Origin: Butyrivibrio sp. LB2008
Lineage (GTDB): Bacteria; Bacillota; Clostridia; Lachnospirales; Lachnospiraceae
Assembly (NCBI RefSeq): GCF_000621565.1
Contig: NZ_JHXZ01000020.1
Location: 1 to 64,000 of the forward strand
DNA: 64,000 bases
Reading direction: 5' to 3'
Numbering within the stretch: the first letter of the stretch is position 1; every line of letters begins with the position of its first letter. The notes below the pieces were generated by a model. It searched no databases, had not been told where the DNA came from, and saw nothing but the letters and a program-made list of their open reading frames with translations. The translations under genes and the position numbers were made by a program. This document shows positions 25,384 through 33,450 of the stretch, one piece after another.

Positions 25384-27276
25384 TTAGCCTTCACTTAATT
25401 CTTGCTTCCTGCCATTCCTACCGGATTCTTTCTCCTTATCCGAAGAATGGTCGTCATTTCTGGCCTCTGCACTCTCATCAGAATCTGACTTTCTCTCTGA
25501 ATTAGCTGTAGATGTTGATTCTGTTTTTGGCTCATCATTGGTTGTAACAGTAGTTTCTGTCGTCTTCTCTGTAACTACTGTACCGCCGGAAGTTGTCTTC
25601 TTCTCAGTTGTAATTGTTGTAGTAGAAGTTGACTTCTTATCAGCAGACTCTGTCTTATCAGAACTCTTAGCAGCAGACTCTGTCTTCTTCTCACCTGTAG
25701 TTACCGGTGAAGAAGGACCTGATTTCTTCGGGGCATCTGTAGAAGCTGCCTTAGAATCAGACTCTGAATCTGTTGTAGTAGCTGACTTCTTAAGACCAAG
25801 CTGTGATGCAACCGATCTGATTGTACTGATATCCTTTGATTCCATAGCTGTCTTAAGCTCAGCCATAGCCTTCTCATCAGCACCCTTTGTTCCAACTGTG
25901 ATAATTCTGGGAACCATGTTATATGTGCTGGTATTGATTATCTTTGTAGCGGCCTCAACACCGTCTTCCTCAACAACTTTGCAGAGCTGAGACTTGTATC
26001 CAAGGTGTGCAGACTGCATTCCTACATAACCGAGAGCCTGTGACGGATCTGTCATATACTTATCTTCTGAAGCAGGAGTCTTGTCAAGAATAATGCTCTT
26101 GTAAGTAACCTTTCTTCCTGCAGGTCTCTTGTCATGTCCGTAAATTGTAAATGTAATATGCTTATCAGGTGTGCAGATACCCTCGATGTAGATCGGAGAA
26201 TCTGTGTTATTTCTGAACTTGAAGTCCTTACCGCCTGATTGTGCAATAGCTGCATCGGCAGAAGGCTCAACATAAGACACGATCATTGAATGATTATGTC
26301 TCTCAGTAACGTCAAGCTCAGCTAAAAGAACTGCGTTATAAAGAGTTGATGATACCTGGCAGATACCACCACCGATACTCTCAACAACAAGACCGTTCAG
26401 GTATGAACCGGCCGGATAATATCCATTCTCCTCAGTAAAAGGAGTGATTGTATCAAGAATTGAAAGCTCTTCGCCGGGATCAAGCGTAATTCCGTTAAGG
26501 TGAGCGCATCCGTTCTCAACGTTTGCACATCTTGCAGCACCGGATGTCTTATAACTTGTAGTATATGTTCCAAGAACATCACTCATCTTCTGCAATGCCT
26601 CTTCGTTCTTGAAGGCATCAACAGTCCTTACTGCAATCTCAACCTCAGTGTTATCTTCAGCCCATGAATTCTCGATGAAATCTTTAAGGATTTCCTTCGA
26701 CTCATCTATGTTTACAAGATAACCTTTTATTCCCGTTGCCTGCTCAGATTCGCCCTCTTTCAGAGCTTTCTCTCTGTTTGCTTTTTTGCCTTTTTTATCT
26801 TTTTCTTTTTCTTCTGCAAGGTTAATGGTTTCTAAGTCCTTATTGAACTCCGTACTACATTTGCGGATTACAGTTGAAAGCGCCTCATCGTCAATATTGT
26901 ACTCAATATTGAACTCGCGACTGCTCTGCTCAACGTCCTTGCCTTCCTTGTATCTCTGAACTACATTTCCTTCATGTCCGACGGCATAAGCCTCTTTGAC
27001 AACATCAGGATTACTCCATGACAACCCCAAATCTGTTCCATGAACTGTTACTTTTTTTCCATTACCGCCTGTAAGAACTATCTCACCTGTAACAACATTT
27101 TCAACTTTGTTTTTTACAGCCTCCTTAGCCTCTGCGACCGTCATTCCAGACGCATCAATGTCCCCGATTTTTACGCCCTTTACGATTGTGTTGTTAGCTG
27201 CCGCCGATACCCTAATTGAAGGCGCAGCTGTCAAAGCAAGTACCGAAAGAGCGAGTCCGCAAAAAAATCTCTTCAT
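25384..27276 (-). CDS. secreted VanW-family wall protein
   Basis: The 630-residue protein has a signal peptide (cleavage near AAA at 25-27), a PG-binding-4/YoaR-like region (about 30-215), the VanW domain (about 235-390; LDPGEELSILDTITPFTEENGY, shortened here as its core, with GGGICQVSSTLYNAVL), a G5-like stretch, and a Ser/Thr/Lys-rich low-complexity tail from about 495. VanW proteins are cell-wall associated in Gram-positives, with an unclear reaction. The tail may pass through or bind the wall. GGAAG lies before the ATG. Confidence 0.88.
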   Translation of the reverse strand: MKRFFCGLALSVLALTAAPSIRVSAAANNTIVKGVKIGDIDASGMTVAEAKEAVKNKVENVVTGEIVLTGGNGKKVTVHGTDLGLSWSNPDVVKEAYAVGHEGNVVQRYKEGKDVEQSSREFNIEYNIDDEALSTVIRKCSTEFNKDLETINLAEEKEKDKKGKKANREKALKEGESEQATGIKGYLVNIDESKEILKDFIENSWAEDNTEVEIAVRTVDAFKNEEALQKMSDVLGTYTTSYKTSGAARCANVENGCAHLNGITLDPGEELSILDTITPFTEENGYYPAGSYLNGLVVESIGGGICQVSSTLYNAVLLAELDVTERHNHSMIVSYVEPSADAAIAQSGGKDFKFRNNTDSPIYIEGICTPDKHITFTIYGHDKRPAGRKVTYKSIILDKTPASEDKYMTDPSQALGYVGMQSAHLGYKSQLCKVVEEDGVEAATKIINTSTYNMVPRIITVGTKGADEKAMAELKTAMESKDISTIRSVASQLGLKKSATTTDSESDSKAASTDAPKKSGPSSPVTTGEKKTESAAKSSDKTESADKKSTSTTTITTEKKTTSGGTVVTEKTTETTVTTNDEPKTESTSTANSERKSDSDESAEARNDDHSSDKEKESGRNGRKQELSEG

Positions 27277-27377
27277 AATACTTCCACTTCCTACTTTCCT
27301 TTTGTCCTATACGCGTTATTTTGTGCTAAAATTGTACGTGAAAAACCATCATGTGTGTTTATGGAAGGTAATTATAG

Positions 27378-28031
27378 ATGAAATTTCCTATTTTAGCAAG
27401 TACAATTATTGTCGGCTTTTTTTTTAATATCTCAATGCGTCGGGTTAGCAGAAAAGAAGAGGCTCGCGAAGCAAGCTTCTGGGAAAAAGAGCGAAAATCC
27501 AATAACGTCAGAAAAAAAAGTCTTGAAAACCTCGATTATATCTGCATTCCTGTAAACGTTCTTCCGTTTGGAACTTCCAACGGGGACAAAGAATTGGAAA
27601 ATTCTGAACAAGAAGTCCTCGCTTTGAAGGATGAGAAGATAGTTAATCTAACCGGAATATCCAATACCGATCTAAAACTGGAGTACGGCACAGCCAACAT
27701 TACACCACTTTCAATCTATGACCAGAACTATACATCCCTTGTCCGCGGACTGCAGAGATGGGGCAAAGCCCTGTATGACGCGGGCCGATACGAGGACTCG
27801 GCAAAGGTTCTTGAATTTGCAGTAAAGACCAGGACAGATATCACTGCTACATACAGACTCCTGATTGACCTGTACAAAACCAAACTGTCACTCAGTGAAA
27901 GCGAGATTGAAAAGAAGCTTAATTCATTAATCCCTATTGCGAATAATCTTAACTCGCTAAGCAGGCTAACAATACTTAAACTTCTTGGCTACGAAAAACC
28001 TGTTCCAAAAGAACAAGTCCATCAGCACTAA
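27378..28031 (+). CDS. membrane-anchored TPR-like protein
   Basis: This 217-residue protein has one N-terminal hydrophobic helix (about 4-18), then a charged region and a C-terminal helical repeat region (about 120-205; RWGKALYDAGRYEDSAKVLE) like tetratricopeptide repeats. Conserved-looking segments include YICIPVNVLPFG. An extended -10 (TGCTAAAAT) lies about 50 bp upstream. It is a single gene with unknown function, perhaps an anchored scaffold. Confidence 0.75.
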   Translation: MKFPILASTIIVGFFFNISMRRVSRKEEAREASFWEKERKSNNVRKKSLENLDYICIPVNVLPFGTSNGDKELENSEQEVLALKDEKIVNLTGISNTDLKLEYGTANITPLSIYDQNYTSLVRGLQRWGKALYDAGRYEDSAKVLEFAVKTRTDITATYRLLIDLYKTKLSLSESEIEKKLNSLIPIANNLNSLSRLTILKLLGYEKPVPKEQVHQH

Positions 28032-28053
28032 ATATATGCAGATTGACCATTTA

Positions 28054-28203
28054 TTTTTTGACTCGTTTTACATCCTATATTAATAGGAAGAAACTCATTC
28101 AGTTTTTTATAAAAATGCTTTATTTTAGTTCTAAAAATTTAATTTTAGCTCAATAAAACTTAATATCCTCCTATTAATATAGGAAGATTCTCACGTCAAA
28201 AAA
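28054..28203. repeat. inverted-repeat pair flanking AT-rich 150 bp
   Basis: Plus strand from 28055 reads TTTTTTGAC, 11 bp, then CCTATATTAATAGGA (28073-28087). The minus strand from 28203 reads the same TTTTTTGAC, 11 bp and CCTATATTAATAGGA (28173-28187). Spacing is identical and each core is itself a dyad TCCTAT-ATTA-ATAGGA. The enclosed sequence has no coding potential. Confidence 0.6.
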
Positions 28204-28246
28204 GCACCATTTCAGATTTATACAGTCAAACCTGAAATGATGCTTT
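28193..28246 (-). terminator. terminator of the xpaC-telA operon
   Basis: ATTTCAG pairs with CTGAAAT and AAGCA with TGCTT around a loop (28201-28245). On the minus strand it is followed by CTTTTTTGACG. On the plus strand it is followed by TTTTC, so it may also limit the plus-strand gene ending at 28031. Confidence 0.7.
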
Positions 28247-28290
28247 TCTATATGGTGTTTTTCTCGAAATAACGTTAATCTATATTTCGA

Positions 28291-29439
28291 TTAATTTTTA
28301 GCTGCCTGAAGCAGTTTATCTTTTAACTGATTTTCGATCTGAGCAAGTTCAACTTCTGCTTCTCGACGTTTTGCTTTTCCTTCTGTCTGAATTTTTAATA
28401 CCTCATCGAGTGTCGAAATAAGAGATTCATTTGTATGTTTTAATGTTTCAATATCAACGATTCCTCGTTCAGCTTCCTTCGCACTTTCGATTGTAGCTAC
28501 CTTAAGAGCATCTGCATTCTTTTTGAGAAGTTTATTCGTCATATCGTTAACTTCTCTCTCAGCCTTCGCAGCCTGCGTAGAATGCTCTATTCCTATCGCG
28601 ATTACCATCTGGTTCTTCCAAAGAGGAATAGTATTTACAATAGTTGACTGAATCTTCTCAGCCATAACAGTATCTGAACTCTGTACCATCCTGATCTGAG
28701 GGCCTGTCTGCATTGCTATTGTTTTAGTAAGCTCAAGATCATAGATTTTTTTCTCGAATCTGTCACATAAACTTGCAAAATCCTTTGCCTTCTCAGCATC
28801 TTCGGGAAGTCCTGATTCTGCTGCTTTCTTCTGAAGATCGACAAGAGTTGTGCTTCTCTCTTCTTCAAGTCTCTTTTTTCCGGCAAGGATGTACATAGAA
28901 AGCTCTTTATAATAATTGAGATTGAGCTCGTACATTCTGTCGAGAATCTCAACATCCTTCATAAGGGTAACCTGATGTTTCTCAAGTTCATTGCTGATAG
29001 TCTGTACGTTTGTCTCGACTTTGCTATACTTAGCTTTCATCGCTTCGATCTTATTGGCGCCTCTTTTAAATAATGCTTTAAGTCCCTTCTCATCCTCAGC
29101 AATTTCAAAGTCTTTGAGCTGTGTAACAAGGTCGGTGATCATATTTCCGACTTCACCCATATCCTTGGTCTTTACATTATCAAGTGCCTTCTCAGAAAAA
29201 TCTGCCAGTTTCTTCTGTGTTCCGACACCGTAATTCATAATTCCCGATGAATTAGAAATATCTATCTGCTTACTGAATTCTTCAACCTGCTTAAGTTCTT
29301 CTGCAGAAAGCTGTGCCTCCATAGCAATGTTACCGTTATCCTTGGTCTCTGCCTTAGGTGCTTCCTGAACCGCCTCTTCCACCCCAAATGACAATGTTGG
29401 TGCAGCAGGTGCTGCATCGAAATTAAATTCCTCGCTCAT
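28291..29439 (-). CDS. telA: TelA-family toxic anion resistance protein
   Basis: This 382-residue, mostly helical protein matches the TelA/KlaA family: QIDISNSSGIMNYGVGTQKKLADFSEKAL opening (here in part), then long coiled coils with EMYELNLNYYKELSMYI-like and MAEKIQSTIVNTIPLWKNQM segments. TelA proteins are linked to tellurite and cell-envelope stress resistance; the activity is not established. It follows the XpaC gene by 23 bp, the usual pairing. Confidence 0.9.
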   Translation of the reverse strand: MSEEFNFDAAPAAPTLSFGVEEAVQEAPKAETKDNGNIAMEAQLSAEELKQVEEFSKQIDISNSSGIMNYGVGTQKKLADFSEKALDNVKTKDMGEVGNMITDLVTQLKDFEIAEDEKGLKALFKRGANKIEAMKAKYSKVETNVQTISNELEKHQVTLMKDVEILDRMYELNLNYYKELSMYILAGKKRLEEERSTTLVDLQKKAAESGLPEDAEKAKDFASLCDRFEKKIYDLELTKTIAMQTGPQIRMVQSSDTVMAEKIQSTIVNTIPLWKNQMVIAIGIEHSTQAAKAEREVNDMTNKLLKKNADALKVATIESAKEAERGIVDIETLKHTNESLISTLDEVLKIQTEGKAKRREAEVELAQIENQLKDKLLQAAKN

Positions 29440-29462
29440 AAATCCTCCTTAAATACCTTATC

Positions 29463-30668
29463 TTACTCTTTCATCTGCATGGCAACACCGCTCTCAGTAA
29501 GGCCGTCCTGTGCCATCATTGTTTTCATAACAGAAATATCCGAAGATATATCCCAGGCCATTTCCTGGAACATACTGTCAAGAAGCTTCTCGAACGCCAT
29601 ATTTATGGTATCCATAGCCTGACTTATTTCCGCTTTGGTCTGAACTATATTTTCTCCCGCCTCGGGCTGCTTTTCAAGTTCTACATACGCAGCCAGCAGC
29701 TTCCTTGTAGTGGGAAGGTAATAGTTCATAAGTTTGTGTAACTCTCCCGCGCTCTGATTGTCTTTTTTAACCTGTGAAAAGATCTTATTCATAATCTCTT
29801 CCAAGCGATAAAGCTTATTAGACATCTCTTCCGTATCCGGAATAGCATCATTTATTTTCCTTACAAACTTAATATAATCGTCGCCTTCGGTAAGAATACT
29901 CTGAACCTCTGAAGATACGCCCTGAAGTTCTGCCTTCTTCTCCGCATCTTTTTGAAGTTCTCTTTTTTCTCTTTCAAGCTTATCCTTCTCGGCGCCGATA
30001 TAGAGACTATACGCATTATCCGTGATCATAAGAGTTTTCTCGTCAGAATCAAATCTTGCTCTGGGAAGATACTCTGCTTTGATCATTTCCTTGAGATCTT
30101 TCAAAACCTGCTTATCAGATTTAAAGCATCTTGAAGCCAGCTTACTCACTTCAACATACTCGGCATTTCCAACCATTTGACCGTACTCATAAAAAGCCTT
30201 GGTAAGATTGAGCTTTTTGACACCTCTGAAAATCTGATAAGCGCAGAAAGCAAATGCCAATAAAGGAATCACAGCTCCCACAAACGATCCCGAAGCAAGA
30301 AGCGCAACCAATGCCGACGGCATCAGGATAACTGATCCCAGACTTCCAAAAATTATCGCTCCTGCGCCGTTATGCCTTGGAACCTTTCTCATAAAAAAAG
30401 GATAAGGCCTGTATGGTCTGGCATTTGATCCGGGCGTATATACCGGTCTCTGATTGTAGTTGTAAGTATTCTGCGGCCTGTTAGGCGTATTCTGCCTTCC
30501 GCTTGAATATGTTGTCTTTCGCTCTATCGATGTAACTGTGGCTGCTTTAACTTTTTGGGAAATATCTGAAGCAAGCTTGCTGTAATCATTCTTTTCAATC
30601 GCTATCGAGACTTCGCGCAAAATTTCTTTGCCCATGTCCGCCAGCTCATCGGGTAAATTCTTTGCCAT
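29463..30668 (-). CDS. XpaC-like membrane protein
   Basis: The 401-residue protein has a cytoplasmic N-terminus, two adjacent membrane helices (about 110-160 with GAIIFGSLGSVILMP), and a long helical C-terminus. This is the 5-bromo-4-chloroindolyl phosphate hydrolysis (XpaC) family that accompanies TelA. ATG 30668 follows GGAGGATCAG. The family's reported phosphatase link is weak, and no catalytic motif is evident. Confidence 0.85.
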   Translation of the reverse strand: MAKNLPDELADMGKEILREVSIAIEKNDYSKLASDISQKVKAATVTSIERKTTYSSGRQNTPNRPQNTYNYNQRPVYTPGSNARPYRPYPFFMRKVPRHNGAGAIIFGSLGSVILMPSALVALLASGSFVGAVIPLLAFAFCAYQIFRGVKKLNLTKAFYEYGQMVGNAEYVEVSKLASRCFKSDKQVLKDLKEMIKAEYLPRARFDSDEKTLMITDNAYSLYIGAEKDKLEREKRELQKDAEKKAELQGVSSEVQSILTEGDDYIKFVRKINDAIPDTEEMSNKLYRLEEIMNKIFSQVKKDNQSAGELHKLMNYYLPTTRKLLAAYVELEKQPEAGENIVQTKAEISQAMDTINMAFEKLLDSMFQEMAWDISSDISVMKTMMAQDGLTESGVAMQMKE

Positions 30669-30712
30669 CTGATCCTCCATACGCTCTATATTCAACCACA
30701 AGCGTACATATA

Positions 30713-30741
30713 ATTTTACAGTATTATATCACAAAAGACAA
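30713..30741 (-). promoter_or_regulatory. promoter of the xpaC-telA operon
   Basis: TTGTCT (30736-30741), 17-bp spacer, TAAAAT (30713-30718) on the minus strand, about 45 bp upstream of the start codon. Confidence 0.75.
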
Positions 30742-30756
30742 TTGATCATAAAATCG

Positions 30757-30790
30757 TAAAAACGGACCCCCGAAACTTATCGAGAGTCCG
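30757..30790 (-). terminator. terminator of glgP
   Basis: CGGAC pairs with GTCCG across a partly paired middle and is followed by TTTTTACG on the minus strand, 28 bp after the glgP stop. Confidence 0.75.
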
Positions 30791-30817
30791 CATTTAAACT
30801 ATTTTGACTATTATCCG

Positions 30818-33298
30818 TCATTTAACGGGAAGTTCCACCTTATCAAGCTTCCAAACTTCGTCAACATATTCCTGAATTGTTCTGTCTGAAGAGAATTTAC
30901 CACAACATGCCGTATTTAAAAGAGCCATCTTTGCCCAGCGTTTCTTATCCGCATAAGCCTCTGATATTCTCCTCTGTGCCTCAAGATATGCCTCAAAGTC
31001 TTTCAAGATAAAGTACTGGTCTGCCTTAGAAGAATTATTGGTATTAAGTAGACAGTTATATAGCGGTCTAAAGAGCTCTTTATCCTTTGAAAAAGTTCCG
31101 TCAACCAGCATATCAAGGACTTTCTTGACGTTAGGATTGTTATGATAAATATCCATGGGATTGTATCCGCCGTTTTTCTCGAAATCCATGACTTCCTGCG
31201 AAGAAAGTCCGAAAATAAAGGCGTTTTCTTCACCAACTTCATTTACAATCTCAACGTTAGCGCCATCCATAGTTCCAAGCGTAACTGCACCGTTAAGCAT
31301 CATCTTCATATTTCCGGTTCCCGAAGCTTCTTTACTTGCAGTAGAAATCTGCTCAGAAACATCCGCTGCCGCAAAAATAAGTTCAGCATTCGATACCTTA
31401 TAATCCTCGATAAATACTACTTTAATCTTGCCGCCTATTGAAGCATCATTGTTGATTACATTAGCCACCGAGTTGATTAACTTAATTGTCAGCTTTGCAG
31501 TTAAATAACCTGCCGCAGCCTTCGCTCCGAAGATATATGTCTTGGGATAAAAGTCCTTATTCGGATGACTCTTGATGTCATGATATTTGTACATTACCTG
31601 CAAGATATTAAGGAGCTGTCTCTTATATTCATGAAGTCTTTTTACCTGGACATCAAATATTGAATTGGGATCAACTTCTATGTTGTTATGTTCAAGAATG
31701 TATGCCGCAAGACGCTCTTTATTCTTGTGCTTTATCTCCATAAACTCGGCCTGAGCCTTCTTGTCATCCGCATAGCTCTTGAGTTTATCCATCTGCGAAA
31801 GATCCGTTATCCAGCCATCCCCGATTTTCTTCGTGATCCAATCAGCCAAAAGAGGATTTGCATGAAGGAGGAATCTTCTCTGCGTTATCCCATTGGTCTT
31901 ATTGTTGAATTTCTCAGGCATCATCTCATAGAAATCTTTAAGTTCTCTCTTTTTAAGGATTTCTGTATGAAGCTGAGCAACACCGTTTACCGAATGTCCT
32001 CCGACAATTGCAAGATGCGCCATCTTAACCTGATTATCATAGAGGATTGCCATGCTTCTGATCTTGGACTGCACGTCAATTCCGGCAGAATTGGTATACT
32101 GTCTCATGATCTGATCCACAAATCTTCTGTTTATCTCATCAACAATCTGATATATTCTGGGCAAAAGTCTCTGGAACAAGTCAACCGGCCATTTTTCCAG
32201 AGCTTCCGACATTATTGTATGGTTTGTGTAACAGCAGGTCTTAGTAGTTACTTCCCACGCCTCATCCCAGTTAAGATAATACTCATCCATAAGAAGTCTC
32301 ATAAGCTCAGCAACCGCAACCGTCGGATGTGTATCGTTAAGCTGGAATACAGCCTTCGTATAGAACTTCTTTATGTTGTCATGGTCCTTCAAATATCTCT
32401 TAAGCGCAGTCTGTACAGATGCAGAGATAAAGAAATACTGCTGTTTTAATCTAAGCTCTTTTCCCGCAATATGATTGTCATTTGGATAAAGAACTTCACA
32501 AAGCTGACTTGCAAGATTCTCCTGCTCTACAGCCTTCTGATAATCTCCCTTATCAAATGAATCAAGCTGGAAGCACTGTATAGGCTCAGCATCCCAAATT
32601 CTCAGCGTGTTGACCATTCCGTTTCCATAGCCGAGAATAGGCAGATCATATGGAATCGCCCTGACAACCTGATATCCTTCCTGTTTAAACACCGTCCTGC
32701 CACTGTCATCCGTATACATATTTACATAGCCGCCAAACTTTACTTCCTTGGCATATTCATTTCTTCTAAGTTCAAAAGGATTGCCGTTTTCAAGCCATGC
32801 ATCCGGCACTTCAACCTGATAACCATCCTTGATTGTCTGCTTGAACATTCCGTACTTATAGCGTATTCCACAACCATAGGCCATGTATCCAAGTGTTGCC
32901 AACGAATCAAGAAAACATGCCGCAAGTCTTCCAAGACCACCGTTTCCAAGCGCCGGATCGGGTTCCTGATCCTCTATGACATTTACATCTATTCCAAGCT
33001 CGTCCAGAGCCTCTTTTACAGCCTTATACGCCTGAAGATTTATGAGGTTGTTTCCAAATGCCCTTCCCATAAGGAATTCCATGGACATATAATAAACAAT
33101 CTTAGGGTCCTGCTCTGCTGCAGCCTTCTGTGTAGTCATCCAATGATCTACAATAGCATCTTTTATAGCATATGCCGAAGCCTGATATATCTCCTGCGGA
33201 GTAGCTTCTTCCATTGTTTTTCTGTAAAGCGTCTTAACATTGTACAGCACACTGCGTGTAAATAACTCTTTATCGAATGGGAGCTGTTTCTTCTTCAT
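30818..33298 (-). CDS. glgP: glycogen/alpha-glucan phosphorylase
   Basis: This 826-residue GT35 enzyme releases glucose-1-phosphate from glycogen or maltodextrin. Seen are YYMSMEFLMGRAFGNNLIN, DPALGNGGLGRLAACFLDS, QLNDTHPTVAVAELMR and the PLP lysine in EASGTGNMKMMLNGA. I set the start at 33298 (GAGGAGGGTC upstream) and not at the in-frame 33364, which would extend through a palindrome. It is monocistronic, between two terminators. Confidence 0.96.
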   Translation of the reverse strand: MKKKQLPFDKELFTRSVLYNVKTLYRKTMEEATPQEIYQASAYAIKDAIVDHWMTTQKAAAEQDPKIVYYMSMEFLMGRAFGNNLINLQAYKAVKEALDELGIDVNVIEDQEPDPALGNGGLGRLAACFLDSLATLGYMAYGCGIRYKYGMFKQTIKDGYQVEVPDAWLENGNPFELRRNEYAKEVKFGGYVNMYTDDSGRTVFKQEGYQVVRAIPYDLPILGYGNGMVNTLRIWDAEPIQCFQLDSFDKGDYQKAVEQENLASQLCEVLYPNDNHIAGKELRLKQQYFFISASVQTALKRYLKDHDNIKKFYTKAVFQLNDTHPTVAVAELMRLLMDEYYLNWDEAWEVTTKTCCYTNHTIMSEALEKWPVDLFQRLLPRIYQIVDEINRRFVDQIMRQYTNSAGIDVQSKIRSMAILYDNQVKMAHLAIVGGHSVNGVAQLHTEILKKRELKDFYEMMPEKFNNKTNGITQRRFLLHANPLLADWITKKIGDGWITDLSQMDKLKSYADDKKAQAEFMEIKHKNKERLAAYILEHNNIEVDPNSIFDVQVKRLHEYKRQLLNILQVMYKYHDIKSHPNKDFYPKTYIFGAKAAAGYLTAKLTIKLINSVANVINNDASIGGKIKVVFIEDYKVSNAELIFAAADVSEQISTASKEASGTGNMKMMLNGAVTLGTMDGANVEIVNEVGEENAFIFGLSSQEVMDFEKNGGYNPMDIYHNNPNVKKVLDMLVDGTFSKDKELFRPLYNCLLNTNNSSKADQYFILKDFEAYLEAQRRISEAYADKKRWAKMALLNTACCGKFSSDRTIQEYVDEVWKLDKVELPVK

Positions 33299-33340
33299 AA
33301 TGACCCTCCTCATAAAGAAAACTTTGCCATAAGAACAAAG

Positions 33341-33366
33341 TATTGAATAGAATTTTCTATTCAATA
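33341..33366. promoter_or_regulatory. 24-of-26 palindrome upstream of glgP
   Basis: Arms TATTGAATAGAA and TTCTATTCAATA (12 bp each, perfect) flank TT. It lies 43 bp before the glgP start and abuts the T-tract of the flagellin terminator. It may be a glgP operator. Confidence 0.6.
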
Positions 33367-33410
33367 AAAAAGTGTACTCTTTGATTTTACCGCAAAAGAG
33401 TACACTTTTC
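33365..33410 (-). terminator. terminator of the flagellin operon
   Basis: AAGTGTACTCTTT pairs perfectly with AAAGAGTACACTT around a 12-base loop and is followed by TTTTTTAT on the minus strand. Confidence 0.92.
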
Positions 33411-33450
33411 TATAATATTTAGTAAAATTATCCGTTATACAGCCCTTCTG

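Noticed and set aside
28054..28203. Inward-facing TTGAC boxes as two convergent promoters
   Set aside because: Any -10 at 17 bp would be TAATAG in both, a poor match; the CCTATATTAATAGGA core is better explained as a binding or end sequence.
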